A stretch of 64,000 bases of DNA from Caballeronia choica (GTDB taxonomy: Bacteria > Pseudomonadota > Gammaproteobacteria > Burkholderiales > Burkholderiaceae), in assembly GCF_001544535.1 (NCBI RefSeq), contig NZ_FCON02000010.1, forward strand, positions 58,049-122,048. Direction: 5' to 3'. The position numbers were made by a program, and so were the translations under genes. How positions within the stretch are numbered: position 1 is the first letter of the stretch; every line of letters begins with the position of its first letter. Below the pieces are notes generated by a model. It did no database searches, was not told where the DNA came from, and was given only the letters and a program-made list of their open reading frames with translations. This document shows positions 26,016 to 36,301 of the stretch, one piece after another.

Positions 26016-27625
26016 TCAAAAAACTCATCCGCAAGCTGTTCGGGCAGGATAGCGCCGACGCCACCGAAAGCGCATCGGCCGACGCCGCTTCGGCTTCCAG
26101 CGAAGCCGCCACCAAAGCCGCCGCCCGCAAGGTCACGCGCAAGAAAATCGCGCTCCCGGTCAAGCGCGACCCCAACGTCCCGGTCATTCTCTCGTCCGAT
26201 ATTCACGGCATCGATCCGTCGCTGATCTCGAAGAACGCGATCCGCGTGACCGATGGGCTTCAGGAAGCCGGGCATCGCGCGTTCATCGTCGGCGGCGCCG
26301 TGCGCGACCTGCTGCTCGGCGTGGCGCCCAAGGATTTCGACGTCGCGACCGACGCCACGCCCGACCAGGTGCAGAAGCTCTTTCGCCGCGCGCGCATCAT
26401 CGGGCGGCGCTTCCAGATCGTGCATGTGCAGTTCGGCCAGGACATCATCGAGACGTCGACCTTCCGCGCACTCGTCGACGTTCCCGCCGACGCGCCGCCC
26501 GCCGAGCCGCCGCGCCGCCTGAAGCGCGGCGAGCTGGACGCGCGCACGCATGCCGTCGATGCAAGCGGCCGCGTGCTGCGCGACAACGTCTGGGGCGAGC
26601 AGCACGAAGACGCCACGCGACGCGACTTCACGATCAACGCGATGTACTACGATCCGGCGACGCAAACCGTGCTGGACTATCACGACGGCATGGCCGATAT
26701 GCGCGCGCGCCTGTTGCGCATGATCGGCGACCCGGCAACGCGCTATCGCGAAGACCCGGTGCGGATGCTGCGCGTCGTGCGTTTCGCGGCGAAGCTCGGC
26801 TTCGAGATCGAGGAATCGACGCGCGCGCCGATCAAGGAACTCGCCGACCTGATGAACAACGTGCCGGCCGCGCGTCTCTTCGACGAGATGCTGAAGCTGC
26901 TGCTTTCGGGACACGCGCTCGCGTGTCTTACGCGCTTGCGTCAGGAAGGTTTGCACCACGGCGTGCTGCCCCTGCTCGATGTCGTGCTGGAGCAGCCGCA
27001 CGGCGAAAAATTCGTGACGCTTGCGCTCACCAACACCGACGAGCGCGTGCGCGCCGGCAAGCCTGTTTCACCGGGCTTTCTCTTCGCGACGCTCCTGTGG
27101 CACGACATGCAGACGCGCTGGCAGCAGTTCACGACCGCGGGCGAATACCCGGTGCCCGCGCTGCATCGCGCGATGGACGACGTGCTCGACATGCAGACCG
27201 AGAAGCTCGCGATCCACAAGCGTTTCTCGTCGGACATGCGCGAGATCTGGGGTCTGCAGCATCGGCTGGAAAAACGCTCGGGCAGAAGCGCGCTGAAGCT
27301 GCTGGAACACCAAAGGTTTAGAGCGGGTTATGATTTCCTCCTGTTGCGTTGCGAATCCGGCGAACTCGATGTATCGGTCGGACAGTGGTGGACCGATTTC
27401 ATCGATGGCGACCCCGCCACGCGCGAAGCGCTGCTCTCTGACGGCGGGAAGGACCGGGCGCCCAAGAAGCGGCGCCGGCGTAGCAGCAACGCGAAGAGCC
27501 GCAGGACGGATGGGGTGACGGAGGGCGGCGTGAACGCCGCGGAACGTGAAGGCGGCGACCCGGTCGCGACGCGCGATCCACGCGACGAACGCGTGAGAGG
27601 CGACGCCGGCCAGCACGACGATTGA
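26012..27625 (+). CDS. pcnB: Poly(A) polymerase I
   Basis: Adds poly(A) tails to RNA 3' ends, marking them for decay. 537 residues from a GTG overlapping the HAD stop codon. The nucleotidyltransferase active site reads FIVGGAVRDLLLG then PKDFDVATDA (two catalytic Asp); RRDFTINAMYYDP and the RNA/tRNA-binding domain (RYREDPVRMLRVVRFAAKLGF, quoted in family form) follow. The N-terminal 55 residues are Ala/Ser/Lys-rich and low-complexity, and the C-terminus is very basic (KKRRRRSS), typical of PcnB and distinguishing it from CCA-adding enzymes. Confidence 0.95.
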   Translation: MIKKLIRKLFGQDSADATESASADAASASSEAATKAAARKVTRKKIALPVKRDPNVPVILSSDIHGIDPSLISKNAIRVTDGLQEAGHRAFIVGGAVRDLLLGVAPKDFDVATDATPDQVQKLFRRARIIGRRFQIVHVQFGQDIIETSTFRALVDVPADAPPAEPPRRLKRGELDARTHAVDASGRVLRDNVWGEQHEDATRRDFTINAMYYDPATQTVLDYHDGMADMRARLLRMIGDPATRYREDPVRMLRVVRFAAKLGFEIEESTRAPIKELADLMNNVPAARLFDEMLKLLLSGHALACLTRLRQEGLHHGVLPLLDVVLEQPHGEKFVTLALTNTDERVRAGKPVSPGFLFATLLWHDMQTRWQQFTTAGEYPVPALHRAMDDVLDMQTEKLAIHKRFSSDMREIWGLQHRLEKRSGRSALKLLEHQRFRAGYDFLLLRCESGELDVSVGQWWTDFIDGDPATREALLSDGGKDRAPKKRRRRSSNAKSRRTDGVTEGGVNAAEREGGDPVATRDPRDERVRGDAGQHDD

Positions 27626-27683
27626 AGCACCCGGAACATTACAGTCACGCTAGCCGCTGAACGACAGTCGTAGGACTTATGCC

Positions 27684-28244
27684 ATGTCGGTAGCTTATCT
27701 GGGCCTCGGCGCGAATCTCGGCGATGCGCGTCAGACCCTGAAAGACGCAGTCGTGTGTCTTGCCCAGCAACGCACGATCACCGTGCTCGCGAAATCGAGC
27801 CTCTATCGCACCGCGCCGGTCGACGCCGGTGGCGACGACTATTTCAACTGCGTCGTGAAGATCGAGACATCGCTGCCCGCGCGGCAACTGCTGCGGCTCT
27901 GTCATACCGTCGAGGAGCAGTTCGGGCGCGAGCGGCCGTATCGCAACGCGCCGCGCACGCTCGATCTCGACATCCTGCTTTACGGCGATTCCAGCATCGA
28001 TGAAGCCGATCTCATCGTGCCGCATCCGCGTCTCACCGAGCGCGCGTTCGTGCTGGTGCCGCTCGTCGAACTCGATGGCGAACTGATCATTCCGCAACGC
28101 GGCCGCGCCGATGCGTTCCTGGGCGCGGTGCGCGACCAGCGCATCGAGAAGGTCGCGACCTGCCAGTGTCCGATGCTCGCGGCGCAACGCGAGGACGAGT
28201 CCAGCGCTCCACCCACCGCTTCCAACAAACCCCTCTGCCGATGA
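27684..28244 (+). CDS. folK: 2-amino-4-hydroxy-6-hydroxymethyldihydropteridine pyrophosphokinase
   Basis: Transfers pyrophosphate from ATP to hydroxymethyl-dihydropterin in folate synthesis. 186 residues; YLGLGANLGD at the start, SSLYRTAPV, YFNCVVKIET and the signature RPYRNAPRTLDLDILLYG (metal-binding D-x-D) are present. The C-terminal 25 residues go beyond the compact HPPK fold and are probably disordered. AGGA lies upstream. The stop overlaps the next start (ATGA). It forms an operon with the deoxynucleoside kinase and panB. Confidence 0.95.
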   Translation: MSVAYLGLGANLGDARQTLKDAVVCLAQQRTITVLAKSSLYRTAPVDAGGDDYFNCVVKIETSLPARQLLRLCHTVEEQFGRERPYRNAPRTLDLDILLYGDSSIDEADLIVPHPRLTERAFVLVPLVELDGELIIPQRGRADAFLGAVRDQRIEKVATCQCPMLAAQREDESSAPPTASNKPLCR

Positions 28245-28924
28245 GCGCTGCTCCGCCCCTTACCGTCACCGCGCCGCAATTGCGCCCGCCGCATCGCTAT
28301 ATTGCGATCGAGGGTCCGATTGGCGTCGGCAAGACGACGCTCGCCATGCTGCTCGCCGAGCGCTGGTCGATGCGCACGCTGTTCGAACGCCCGCAGGACA
28401 ATCCGTTTCTCGAACGCTTCTATCGCGACACCACGCGCTACGCGTTGCAGACGCAACTCAGCTTCGCGTTGCAGCGGGTCCAGCAGACGCGCGAAGTCGC
28501 CGATGCGACCTCGCGCCACGCGCCGCTCATCGCCGATTTCATCACGCAGAAGAGCGAACTGTTCGCGCGTCTCACGCTGCCCGACGACGAGTTCGCGTTG
28601 TATCGCGAGATCGCGTCGCGCATCGATACGAGCGCGCCGGCGCCGGATCTCGTCGTGTATCTTCAGGCGAGCCCCGAAGTGCTGTTCGCGCGCATCCAGA
28701 AGCGCGCGCTGCCGATGGAGTTGCAGATTTCCGACGCATACCTGCGCGCGCTGTGCGACGCGTACAACGACTTTTTCTATCACTACGACGCAACGCCGCT
28801 TCTCACGGTGAATGCCGAGCATCTGAACCCGCTCGATTCGCATGCGGACCTCGCGTTGCTCGTCGACCGTATCGAGTCGATGCGCGGGCGCAAGGAATTC
28901 TTTGTCAAAGGCACGTCGCTTTGA
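28241..28924 (+). CDS. Deoxynucleoside kinase (dGK/dAK-like)
   Basis: 227-residue P-loop kinase phosphorylating deoxynucleosides for salvage. The Walker A motif GPIGVGKTT starts at residue 25; FLERFYRDT, QLSFALQRVQQ and the LID region RIQKRALPMELQISDAYL are typical of the family with bacterial dGK/dAK and mitochondrial dGK/TK2. The start overlaps the folK stop. The folK-dnk-panB order is a recurring betaproteobacterial arrangement. Which base is preferred cannot be told. Confidence 0.88.
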   Translation: MSAAPPLTVTAPQLRPPHRYIAIEGPIGVGKTTLAMLLAERWSMRTLFERPQDNPFLERFYRDTTRYALQTQLSFALQRVQQTREVADATSRHAPLIADFITQKSELFARLTLPDDEFALYREIASRIDTSAPAPDLVVYLQASPEVLFARIQKRALPMELQISDAYLRALCDAYNDFFYHYDATPLLTVNAEHLNPLDSHADLALLVDRIESMRGRKEFFVKGTSL

Positions 28925-28971
28925 GCGTGGTCGAGCTCTGAAGCTGACGCGCCGCATCTTTCGGAAAGATC

Positions 28972-29787
28972 ATGGCGTATTTGCAGGAAACCGGCCGCAA
29001 CGCGATTACCGTCCCGAAGCTTCAGGCGATGCGCGAAGCAGGCGAGCGAATCGCAATGCTGACGTGCTACGACGCGAGCTTCTCGGCGCTGCTCGACCGC
29101 GCGGGCGTCGATGTGATGCTGATCGGCGATTCCCTCGGCAACGTGTTGCAGGGACACAGCACGACGCTGCCCGTGACGCTTGCGGACATCGCCTATCACA
29201 CGGCGTCGGTGGCACGCGGCAGCAAGGGCGCGCTGATCGTCGCCGACATGCCGTTCGGCACGCTCGGCTCGCGCGAGGACGCTTACGCGAACGCGGTGGA
29301 ACTGATGCGCGCGGGCGCGCAGATGGTGAAGATGGAAGGCGGCGAATGGCTCGCCGATACGGTGCGCTTCCTGGTCGAGCGGTCGATTCCGGTGTGCGGG
29401 CACGTCGGGCTGACGCCGCAGTCGGTCCATGCGTTCGGCGGGTTCAAGGTGCAGGGCAAGACCGACGCGGCCGCATCGCAGATGCGCCGCGACGCGCTCG
29501 CGCTACAGGAAGCGGGCGCGCAACTGCTCGTGATCGAAGCGGTGCCGACGCTGCTCGCGCGCGAGGTGACCGAACAGGTCGTGATTCCGACAATCGGCAT
29601 CGGCGCCGGGATCGACTGTTCGGGGCAGGTGCTGGTGCTGCATGACATGCTGGGGATTTTTCCCGGCAAGCGGCCGCGCTTCGTGAAGGATTTCATGAGC
29701 GGGCAGCCGAGTATTCTTGCCGCCGTCGAAGCTTATGTGCGCGCGGTCAAGGAGGGGACTTTTCCCGGGCCGGAGCATACGTTTTGA
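28972..29787 (+). CDS. panB: 3-methyl-2-oxobutanoate hydroxymethyltransferase
   Basis: First step of pantothenate and CoA synthesis: ketoisovalerate to ketopantoate with methylene-THF. 271 residues. Characteristic stretches: [34 protein letters not shown] (metal-binding Asp), [24 protein letters not shown] and [19 protein letters not shown]. Last gene of the folK operon, using a folate cofactor. Convergent with pabB-pabC, 43 bases away. Confidence 0.96.
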   Translation: MAYLQETGRNAITVPKLQAMREAGERIAMLTCYDASFSALLDRAGVDVMLIGDSLGNVLQGHSTTLPVTLADIAYHTASVARGSKGALIVADMPFGTLGSREDAYANAVELMRAGAQMVKMEGGEWLADTVRFLVERSIPVCGHVGLTPQSVHAFGGFKVQGKTDAAASQMRRDALALQEAGAQLLVIEAVPTLLAREVTEQVVIPTIGIGAGIDCSGQVLVLHDMLGIFPGKRPRFVKDFMSGQPSILAAVEAYVRAVKEGTFPGPEHTF

Positions 29788-29830
29788 GGCTGCGCTTGAG
29801 CTTGAGCGCGGTAGGCGGTGTTGCTGTGCG

Positions 29831-31624
29831 CTAGGGCTTCGATAGCCTCAAACGCGCCTTCACCGCGCCGCGCAACGCGTTGCTGACGATCAACGCTTCG
29901 GCGCGTTCGAGTTCTTCCCGCGTCATCGTTCGTTCGACGGCGCTCAACTCTTCCATCAACACGGCGCGCATGACACCCGGCAGAACGCCGGCATCGATCG
30001 GCGGCGTCGACCAGCGGCCGTCTAGTTTTGCGAAGACCGTCGTCCGGCCGCCTTCCGTCAACTCACCGCGCTCGTTGAAGAACAGCATGTCGAAGGCGCC
30101 CAGCGCCTCCGCCTCGTGCCATGCGCGATCGTATTCGGCGCGACGCGTCGTCTTGTGACGCAGCAGCGGATCGCTCGACGATTGCGGCGCGAAGCCGTGA
30201 TCGGGCGCAAGCAGGACATCGACTGAATCGGTGGCCAATGATGCGAGCGGCGCATGGGTCAACGTGATCCTGCCGCTCTTGTCGAGCGCGACTCGCAGAC
30301 GATAAGGCTTGCCTGCGTCGAAGCTGCAGCAGCGGTCGTCGACCAGCGTCCCTAGGTGTTCCTCGTCGAACGCGAAGCCAAGATACCGCGCGCTGTGAGA
30401 AATGCGGGCGAGATGGCGGTCGTAATGTCGAACGCCGCCGTCGCGCGTCGCGTACATCGTTTCGAACAGTTCGAAGCCCGGATCGGCCCCGGTGAGAAAC
30501 GACGCCTTCAGCAGACATTCCGCGTATTCGTCGGCGGCGACGCTATCGAGCACGATGCCCGCGCCGACGCCCATCGTGCCCCTGCCCTCGCCGACCACCA
30601 GCGTGCGAATCGCCACCGACAGGCAAAAATCCCCGCCGCGATCGAGCCAGCCGATCGCGCCCGTGTAAAGCCCGCGCGGCGTGCTTTCGATCTGGTCGAT
30701 CAACTGCATCGTCTTGTATTTCGGCGCGCCGGTGATCGAGCCGCATGGAAAGAGCGCGCGCACGATGTCCGCAAACGCGATGCCGGGGCGAACGCGCGCC
30801 TCGACGGTCGACGTCATCTGCCACACGGACGCATACGGCTCGACGGAAAAAAGCGCGGGCACCTGCACGGTCCCGGTGGCAGCCACACGCGACATGTCAT
30901 TGCGCAGCAAGTCGACGATCATCACGTTTTCGGCGCGATTCTTCGGATCGTCGTGGAGCGCCTGGGGATCGGTATCGCGCGGGGCGGTGCCTTTCATCGG
31001 CCGGGCGCGCAGCAGATCGCCGTTCTTCTCGATGAAAAGCTCCGGCGAACACGACACCACCACGCCGCCTTCAGGCAACGCGATCAATGCGCCGTATCGG
31101 ACCGACTGGCGCTCTCGCAGGCGGCGATAAAGCGCCAAAGGCGTGCCAAGCACGTCGAACGTCAGCCGATAGGTGTAGTTGACCTGGTACGAGTCGCCCG
31201 CACGCAGCGCCTCGTGCACGGCGGCGATGGCCGCGTCGAACTCGTCGCGCGTGACGCTCGCCTCCACGCCCGCGATACCCGCCGCCGACGGCAGCGCCGC
31301 GCCTTCATCTTGCGACGCGAGCCACGCATCGGCTTCATCCCGCGAGAGGTGCGCGCATTCGCGGAACAACAAAAAGCGCAGCGCGGCATTGCCGAGCTGC
31401 GCCAACTGAAGATTGCGACCGAATTCGTAATCCGCGACGACGACCGCGTGCAGACCGCCGCGCACATCGCTTTCGACCTCGACACACACGGCGTCGAGCG
31501 CCGCGCCATCGGTCGCGGACCGCTCGTGCGCAAAGCCGGTGTAGAGGCGAGTCGACCGTCTTTCGGCGGTCGACTCGCAATCGTCGAGCAGCGCGTAAAT
31601 CGCGCTGCGTGGATCGGACGTCAT
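29831..31624 (-). CDS. pabB: Aminodeoxychorismate synthase component I fused to 4-amino-4-deoxychorismate lyase (PabB-PabC)
   Basis: 597-residue fusion for p-aminobenzoate synthesis. Residues about 1-370 are the chorismate-binding PabB part, with SYQVNYTYRL, the RPMKGTAPR segment carrying the reactive lysine and FPCGSITGAPKYKTMQLID. Residues about 385-595 are a class-IV aminotransferase-fold lyase: FELFETMYA, LRHKTTRRAEYDRA (PLP lysine) and LFFNERGELTEGGRTTVF. The glutaminase PabA is not in the window. It is on the strand opposite the folate gene folK, and is the last gene after dnaJ (27 bases). The fusion is common in Burkholderiales. Confidence 0.92.
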   Translation of the reverse strand: MTSDPRSAIYALLDDCESTAERRSTRLYTGFAHERSATDGAALDAVCVEVESDVRGGLHAVVVADYEFGRNLQLAQLGNAALRFLLFRECAHLSRDEADAWLASQDEGAALPSAAGIAGVEASVTRDEFDAAIAAVHEALRAGDSYQVNYTYRLTFDVLGTPLALYRRLRERQSVRYGALIALPEGGVVVSCSPELFIEKNGDLLRARPMKGTAPRDTDPQALHDDPKNRAENVMIVDLLRNDMSRVAATGTVQVPALFSVEPYASVWQMTSTVEARVRPGIAFADIVRALFPCGSITGAPKYKTMQLIDQIESTPRGLYTGAIGWLDRGGDFCLSVAIRTLVVGEGRGTMGVGAGIVLDSVAADEYAECLLKASFLTGADPGFELFETMYATRDGGVRHYDRHLARISHSARYLGFAFDEEHLGTLVDDRCCSFDAGKPYRLRVALDKSGRITLTHAPLASLATDSVDVLLAPDHGFAPQSSSDPLLRHKTTRRAEYDRAWHEAEALGAFDMLFFNERGELTEGGRTTVFAKLDGRWSTPPIDAGVLPGVMRAVLMEELSAVERTMTREELERAEALIVSNALRGAVKARLRLSKP

Positions 31625-31651
31625 TGCATCGACCGGATCATCAATGAAGCA

Positions 31652-32785
31652 TCAATCAAAGAAGCTCTTCACGCGATCGAACCAGCTCTTGCTTTGCGGA
31701 CTGTGCCGCGAGCCGCCTTCGGTGAGCGATTTCTCGAACTGCTTGAGCAGGTCGCGCTGCGGGTCGGTGAGCTTGACCGGCGTTTCCACCTGCACGTGCA
31801 CATAAAGATCGCCCGCGATGCTGGAACGCAAACCCTTGATGCCCTTGCCGCGCAACCGGAACGTCTTGCCCGACTGCGTGCCTTCCGGCACCGTGAAACT
31901 CGCGCGGCCGGCGAGCGTCGGCACTTCGATTTCGCCGCCAAGCGCCGCCGTGGTGAACTGGATCGGCATCTGGCAGTGGAGATCGTCGCCGTCACGCTCG
32001 AATACCGCGTGCTGCTTGATGTGAATCTCGACGTACAGATCGCCGCTCGGGCCGCCATTGATGCCCGGCTCGCCGTTGCCGGCGGAGCGAATGCGCATGC
32101 CGTCGTCGATGCCGGCCGGAATCTTCACTTCCAGCGTCTTCGTTTCCTTCACCTTGCCCGCGCCGTGGCAGTGCGCGCACGGTTCGGGAATGTAGCTGCC
32201 GCTGCCGTGACACTTCGGGCAGGTCTGCTGGATGCTGAAAAAGCCCTGCGACATGCGCACCGTGCCCTGGCCGTGACACGTCGGGCAGGTTTCCGGCTTG
32301 GTGCCGGGCTTCGCACCCGAACCTTTGCAGACGTCGCAATTCGCCCAGCTCGGCACGCGAATCTGCGTGTCGTAGCCGTGCGCAGCCTGCTCCAGCGTGA
32401 TTTCCATGCTGTAGCGCAGATCGGCCCCGCGATAGACCTGCGGACCGCCGCGACCGCGTGCGCCACCGCCGGCATTCTGGCCGAAGATGTCGCCGAAGAT
32501 GTCGCCGAACGCGTCGGCGAATCCGCCAAAGCCCTGCGCACCCGCGCCCGCCATGTTCGGATCGACGCCCGCATGGCCGTATTGATCGTAGGCCGCCCGC
32601 TTTTGCGAATCCGACAGCATTTCATAGGCTTCCTTCGCCTCCTTGAAATGCTCTTCCGCATTCTTGTTGTCCGGATTGCGGTCGGGGTGGAACTTCATCG
32701 CAAGCTTGCGATAAGACTTCTTGATCTCGTCGTCGCTTGCGTTCTTCGCGACGCCCAGAACCTCGTAGTAATCCCGTTTCGCCAT
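31652..32785 (-). CDS. dnaJ: Chaperone DnaJ (Hsp40)
   Basis: Co-chaperone stimulating DnaK ATPase and presenting unfolded clients. 377 residues from [11 protein letters not shown] at 32785. The J domain has HPD at 33-35; a Gly/Phe-rich linker follows ([18 protein letters not shown]). Four CxxCxGxG zinc-finger repeats start at [24 protein letters not shown] and CAHCHGAG, and then the client-binding beta domain. Full class-I architecture. It is separated from dnaK by 280 bases containing an intrinsic terminator. Confidence 0.97.
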   Translation of the reverse strand: MAKRDYYEVLGVAKNASDDEIKKSYRKLAMKFHPDRNPDNKNAEEHFKEAKEAYEMLSDSQKRAAYDQYGHAGVDPNMAGAGAQGFGGFADAFGDIFGDIFGQNAGGGARGRGGPQVYRGADLRYSMEITLEQAAHGYDTQIRVPSWANCDVCKGSGAKPGTKPETCPTCHGQGTVRMSQGFFSIQQTCPKCHGSGSYIPEPCAHCHGAGKVKETKTLEVKIPAGIDDGMRIRSAGNGEPGINGGPSGDLYVEIHIKQHAVFERDGDDLHCQMPIQFTTAALGGEIEVPTLAGRASFTVPEGTQSGKTFRLRGKGIKGLRSSIAGDLYVHVQVETPVKLTDPQRDLLKQFEKSLTEGGSRHSPQSKSWFDRVKSFFD

Positions 32786-32913
32786 ATCGGTTCGATGCCG
32801 CCGCACGCGACGCGCGCCGGCTCCCTCTCGGATGCTTCGAGTCTCGCGACTCGTGTGTCACTTTCGACGCCCCGCTTCTCGACTCAATCAAAAGTCTGGA
32901 AGCCGCGCGCCCT

Positions 32914-32956
32914 CTAAAAAAACAACGTGCCCGGGAAGCCATCAGGCTTGCCAGGC
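32914..32956 (-). terminator. Intrinsic terminator between dnaK and dnaJ
   Basis: On the minus strand a stem of about 13 bp (32945-32956 with 32929-32940, one mismatch and one G-T pair) with a 4-base loop, followed a few bases later by seven Ts (32916-32922). It sits about 110 bases after the dnaK stop codon, so a fraction of dnaK transcripts should end here and dnaJ would depend on read-through or its own promoter. Confidence 0.75.
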
Positions 32957-33065
32957 GCGTCTTCAATACTGCTTCGTCTCGATCGGCCGGTATCGCGCAT
33001 GCAACACTCCGCTGCGCGAAACCGGCTCCGGCCGTGGCGATGAATCGCTCGTGCGGTTCAACGAC

Positions 33066-35024
33066 TCAGTCCTTCTTCACTTCCTTGAACTCCGCGTCGA
33101 CCACATCGTCGTGCGGCTGGCTCGCGCCCGCCGACTCCGATGCGCCCGCACCGCCTGCCGCACCGGCGGCACCCGCCGCCGCGCCCTGCGCCGCCTGCAT
33201 GTCGGCGTACATCTTCTCGCCGAGCTTCTGCGACGCGGTTGCCAGCGCCTCGATCTTCGCGTCGATCGCGGCCTTGTCGCTCGAACCGCTCTTCAGCGCG
33301 TCTTCGAGGTCCTTCAGCGCGGCCTCGATCTTTTCCTTCTCGGCAGCATCCACCTTGTCGCCATACTCGGCTACCGCTTTCTTCGTGCTGTGAACCAGCG
33401 CGTCGCCCTGGTTGCGCGAGTCGGCCAGTTCGCGAAGCTTGTGATCTTCCTCGGCGTTGGCTTCGGCGTCCTTCACCATCTTGTCGATCTCGGCGTCCGA
33501 GAGGCCCGAGTTCGCCTTGATCGTGATCTTGTTTTCCTTGCCGGTCGCCTTGTCCTTCGCGCCGACGTGCAGGATGCCGTTCGCGTCGATGTCGAAGGTC
33601 ACTTCGATCTGCGGCGTGCCGCGCGGTGCCGGCGGAATGCCTTCCAGGTTGAACTCGCCCAGCAGCTTGTTGCCCGCCGCCATTTCGCGTTCGCCCTGGA
33701 ACACCTTGATCGTCACCGCGCCCTGGTTGTCGTCGGCGGTGGAATAGACCTGCGCGTGCTTCGTCGGGATCGTCGTGTTCTTCGTGATCATCTTCGTCAT
33801 CACGCCGCCGAGCGTTTCGATGCCGAGCGACAAAGGCGTCACGTCGAGCAGCAGCACGTCCTTGCGGTCGCCCGACAGAACCTGGCCCTGGATCGCGGCG
33901 CCCACGGCCACGGCTTCGTCCGGGTTCACGTCACGGCGCGGTTCCTTGCCGAAGAATTCCTTGACCTTCTCCTGCACCTTCGGCATGCGCGTCATTCCGC
34001 CGACCAGGATCACGTCGTCGATGTCGCCGACCTTCACGCCCGCATCCTTGATCGCGATGCGGCACGGTTCGATCGTGCGCTCGATCAGTTCTTCGACCAG
34101 CGCTTCGAGCTTCGCACGCGTAAATTTCAGGTTCAAGTGCTTCGGACCCGACGCGTCGGCCGTGATGTACGGCAGGTTGATGTCGGTCTGCGCGGTCGAC
34201 GACAGTTCGATCTTCGCCTTTTCCGCCGCTTCCTTCAGGCGTTGCAGCGCGAGCACGTCCTTCGACAGATCGACGCCTTGTTCCTTTTTGAACTCGGCGA
34301 TGATGTAGTCGATGATGCGCTGGTCGAAGTCTTCACCGCCGAGGAACGTGTCGCCGTTCGTCGAGAGCACTTCGAATTGCTTTTCGCCGTCGACGTCCGC
34401 GATTTCGATGATCGAGACGTCGAACGTGCCGCCGCCCAGGTCATACACCGCGATCTTGCGGTCGCCCTTCTCGGCCTTGTCGAGACCGAACGCGAGCGCG
34501 GCGGCCGTCGGCTCGTTGATGATGCGCTTGACTTCCAGGCCGGCGATGCGGCCCGCGTCCTTGGTTGCCTGACGCTGGCTGTCGTTGAAGTACGCGGGAA
34601 CCGTGATCACCGCTTCCGTGACCGGCTCGCCGAGATAGTCTTCAGCGGTCTTCTTCATCTTGCGCAGCACTTCCGCCGAGATTTGCGGCGGCGCGAGCTT
34701 CTGGCCGTGCGCTTCGACCCAGGCGTCGCCGTTGTCGGCCTTGACGATCTTGTAGGGCATCAGGCCGATGTCCTTCTGCACTTCCTTCTCTTCAAAACGG
34801 CGTCCGATCAGGCGTTTGACCGCGTACAGCGTGTTCCTCGGGTTCGTGACCGACTGACGCTTGGCCGGCGCGCCGACCAGGATTTCGTTCTCGTCGACAT
34901 ACGCGATGATCGACGGCGTGGTGCGCGCGCCTTCCGAGTTCTCGATGACGCGAACCTGATTGCCTTCCATGATCGCCACGCACGAGTTGGTCGTGCCGAG
35001 GTCGATGCCGATGATTTTGCCCAT
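33066..35024 (-). CDS. dnaK: Chaperone DnaK (Hsp70)
   Basis: 652-residue Hsp70. The ATPase domain starts [13 protein letters not shown], with [33 protein letters not shown] and the LVGGMTRMP loop. Substrate-binding domain from about 390 ([17 protein letters not shown]), helical lid, then a Gly/Ala-rich tail ending [13 protein letters not shown], close to the usual EEVKD end. A strong AGGAG precedes the start. It lies downstream of grpE with its own sigma-32-like promoter in the 291-base gap. Confidence 0.98.
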   Translation of the reverse strand: MGKIIGIDLGTTNSCVAIMEGNQVRVIENSEGARTTPSIIAYVDENEILVGAPAKRQSVTNPRNTLYAVKRLIGRRFEEKEVQKDIGLMPYKIVKADNGDAWVEAHGQKLAPPQISAEVLRKMKKTAEDYLGEPVTEAVITVPAYFNDSQRQATKDAGRIAGLEVKRIINEPTAAALAFGLDKAEKGDRKIAVYDLGGGTFDVSIIEIADVDGEKQFEVLSTNGDTFLGGEDFDQRIIDYIIAEFKKEQGVDLSKDVLALQRLKEAAEKAKIELSSTAQTDINLPYITADASGPKHLNLKFTRAKLEALVEELIERTIEPCRIAIKDAGVKVGDIDDVILVGGMTRMPKVQEKVKEFFGKEPRRDVNPDEAVAVGAAIQGQVLSGDRKDVLLLDVTPLSLGIETLGGVMTKMITKNTTIPTKHAQVYSTADDNQGAVTIKVFQGEREMAAGNKLLGEFNLEGIPPAPRGTPQIEVTFDIDANGILHVGAKDKATGKENKITIKANSGLSDAEIDKMVKDAEANAEEDHKLRELADSRNQGDALVHSTKKAVAEYGDKVDAAEKEKIEAALKDLEDALKSGSSDKAAIDAKIEALATASQKLGEKMYADMQAAQGAAAGAAGAAGGAGASESAGASQPHDDVVDAEFKEVKKD

Positions 35025-35130
35025 TTTTATACTCTCCTGAACTTTGTTCGCAGCGGGGCCGGCCTGTCGAATCGTCGCTTCGCACCGCCGATTCGCCGGG
35101 CCGGACGCCCAGAATTCATACCTGTACGCA

Positions 35131-35158
35131 ACATAAGTGCGTTTGCATCGTTTTCAAG
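35131..35158 (-). promoter_or_regulatory. dnaK: Candidate sigma-32 (RpoH) promoter of dnaK
   Basis: On the minus strand CTTGAA at 35158-35153, followed 14 bases later by ACTTATGT (35138-35131), a partial match to the CCCCATNT heat-shock -10. It is about 105 bases upstream of the dnaK start codon. Confidence 0.45.
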
Positions 35159-35315
35159 ACCCGTTTCGACCCGCGCCCCAGATAAAACGGACCGCCAGTT
35201 CGCCGTCCGCAGACAACGCCGTCTTGTCGAAATTTCGTGGCCGGCTTCCTGCATCCCGAAGACGGAAAACGCGCTGGCGTCGTCCGGGACGCTGGCCCTG
35301 TCGGTCAACGGCGCG

Positions 35316-35933
35316 TTACTTCGGCGCGGCGACGGTCACGAGCGCCGGACGCAGCACGCGATCGGCGATCACGTAGCCCTTTTGCAGCACGTTCACCACC
35401 GTATTGGCTTCCTGGTCGGCCGGCACCATCGAAATCGCCTGGTGACGATGCGGATCGAACTTCTCGCCGACCGGGTTCAGCGCGACGACGCGGCCCTTCT
35501 CGAGCGCGCCGGTCAACTGGCGCAGCGTCAGTTCGACGCCTTCGCGCACTTTGGCGAGATCGGTCGACGAATCGGCGAGCGCGGCTTCGAGGCTGTCGAG
35601 CACCGGCAGCAGGTTTTCGGCGAAGTTTTCGATCGCGAACTTGTGCGCCTTCGACACGTCTTCCTGAGCGCGGCGGCGAACGTTCTCCGTTTCGGCCTTG
35701 GCGCGCAGGAACTCCTCCTGGAGCGTCGCGGCCTTCGCCTGAGCTTCGGCCAGTTGCGCCAGGATTTCGTTCGCGTCGACGGCTTCCGGCGCGGCGGCGG
35801 GTTGTGCCGCCTGGGCCGCCTGGGCCGCGTCCGCCGCCGGCGCATTGCTGGTTTCCCTGGCGTCCGCGGGTTGGCGCGCTGCGTCGTCGGCGGGCGTGGG
35901 GTTCTTCGCTAAATTCTCTTGCGTGTTTTCCAT
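35316..35933 (-). CDS. grpE: Nucleotide exchange factor GrpE
   Basis: Releases ADP from DnaK; a dimer with a long coiled coil. 205 residues from ATG 35933 (a TTG three codons earlier is also possible). Ala/Pro-rich start, then a coiled coil about 50-100 ([21 protein letters not shown] region, [19 protein letters not shown]) and the C-terminal beta domain ending [16 protein letters not shown] and [18 protein letters not shown], the family signature. It begins the grpE-dnaK-dnaJ series and has a heat-shock promoter upstream. Confidence 0.95.
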   Translation of the reverse strand: MENTQENLAKNPTPADDAARQPADARETSNAPAADAAQAAQAAQPAAAPEAVDANEILAQLAEAQAKAATLQEEFLRAKAETENVRRRAQEDVSKAHKFAIENFAENLLPVLDSLEAALADSSTDLAKVREGVELTLRQLTGALEKGRVVALNPVGEKFDPHRHQAISMVPADQEANTVVNVLQKGYVIADRVLRPALVTVAAPK

Positions 35934-36301
35934 GTCGCTCAATGTCGTGCTGTGGGTTGAATCGGATGCGAAACGCGGCAGATGCCGATGCTAACCGGCC
36001 TGCCCGCGTTGCAAAAATGCCACTGCGGGAAAGTCCACTGAGACGTCTGCCCGCACTGTCGGCTCATCTTGGGTTTGCGCGGACGTTTTCAAGACCCTGC
36101 CCGCGATATTTCCGACGTTTCGAACGTCGCCGAAACGCACCGTAACAGTGATTTTTGCGCCGCGATCAGATTCAGATTGAGCCGATCGCATTGGTCGCCT
36201 ACACTACGTTCAAGCGTTCGTCGGCGCAGGTTAACCCTAACCCTACGAAAGCATTTCAATCCGCTCAGCCCTTGCCCGTTTCGCCCGTTCCCGGGGATAC
36301 C
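35934..36301. other. Divergent regulatory region between grpE and a small secreted-protein gene
   Basis: 368 bases. It holds the grpE heat-shock promoter (36066-36093). A telomere-like CCCTAACCCTA stretch near 36235-36245 looks coincidental. No further gene is visible. Confidence 0.5.
36066..36093 (-). promoter_or_regulatory. grpE: Sigma-32 (RpoH) promoter of grpE
   Basis: Minus strand: CTTGAA (36093-36088), 14-base spacer, CCCAAGAT (36073-36066), a good match to the heat-shock consensus CTTGAA-N(11-16)-CCCCATNT. It lies about 130 bases upstream of the grpE start codon. No CIRCE element is seen here although hrcA is present nearby. Confidence 0.65.

Noticed and set aside
30356-35912. Very long plus-strand frames (853 and 1026 codons) opposite pabB, dnaJ, dnaK and grpE
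   Set aside because: Antisense of highly conserved genes, low-complexity Arg/His/Leu translation, no start signals.
36232-36245. Telomere-like CCCTAA repeat
   Set aside because: Only two units; chance occurrence in a bacterial intergenic region.
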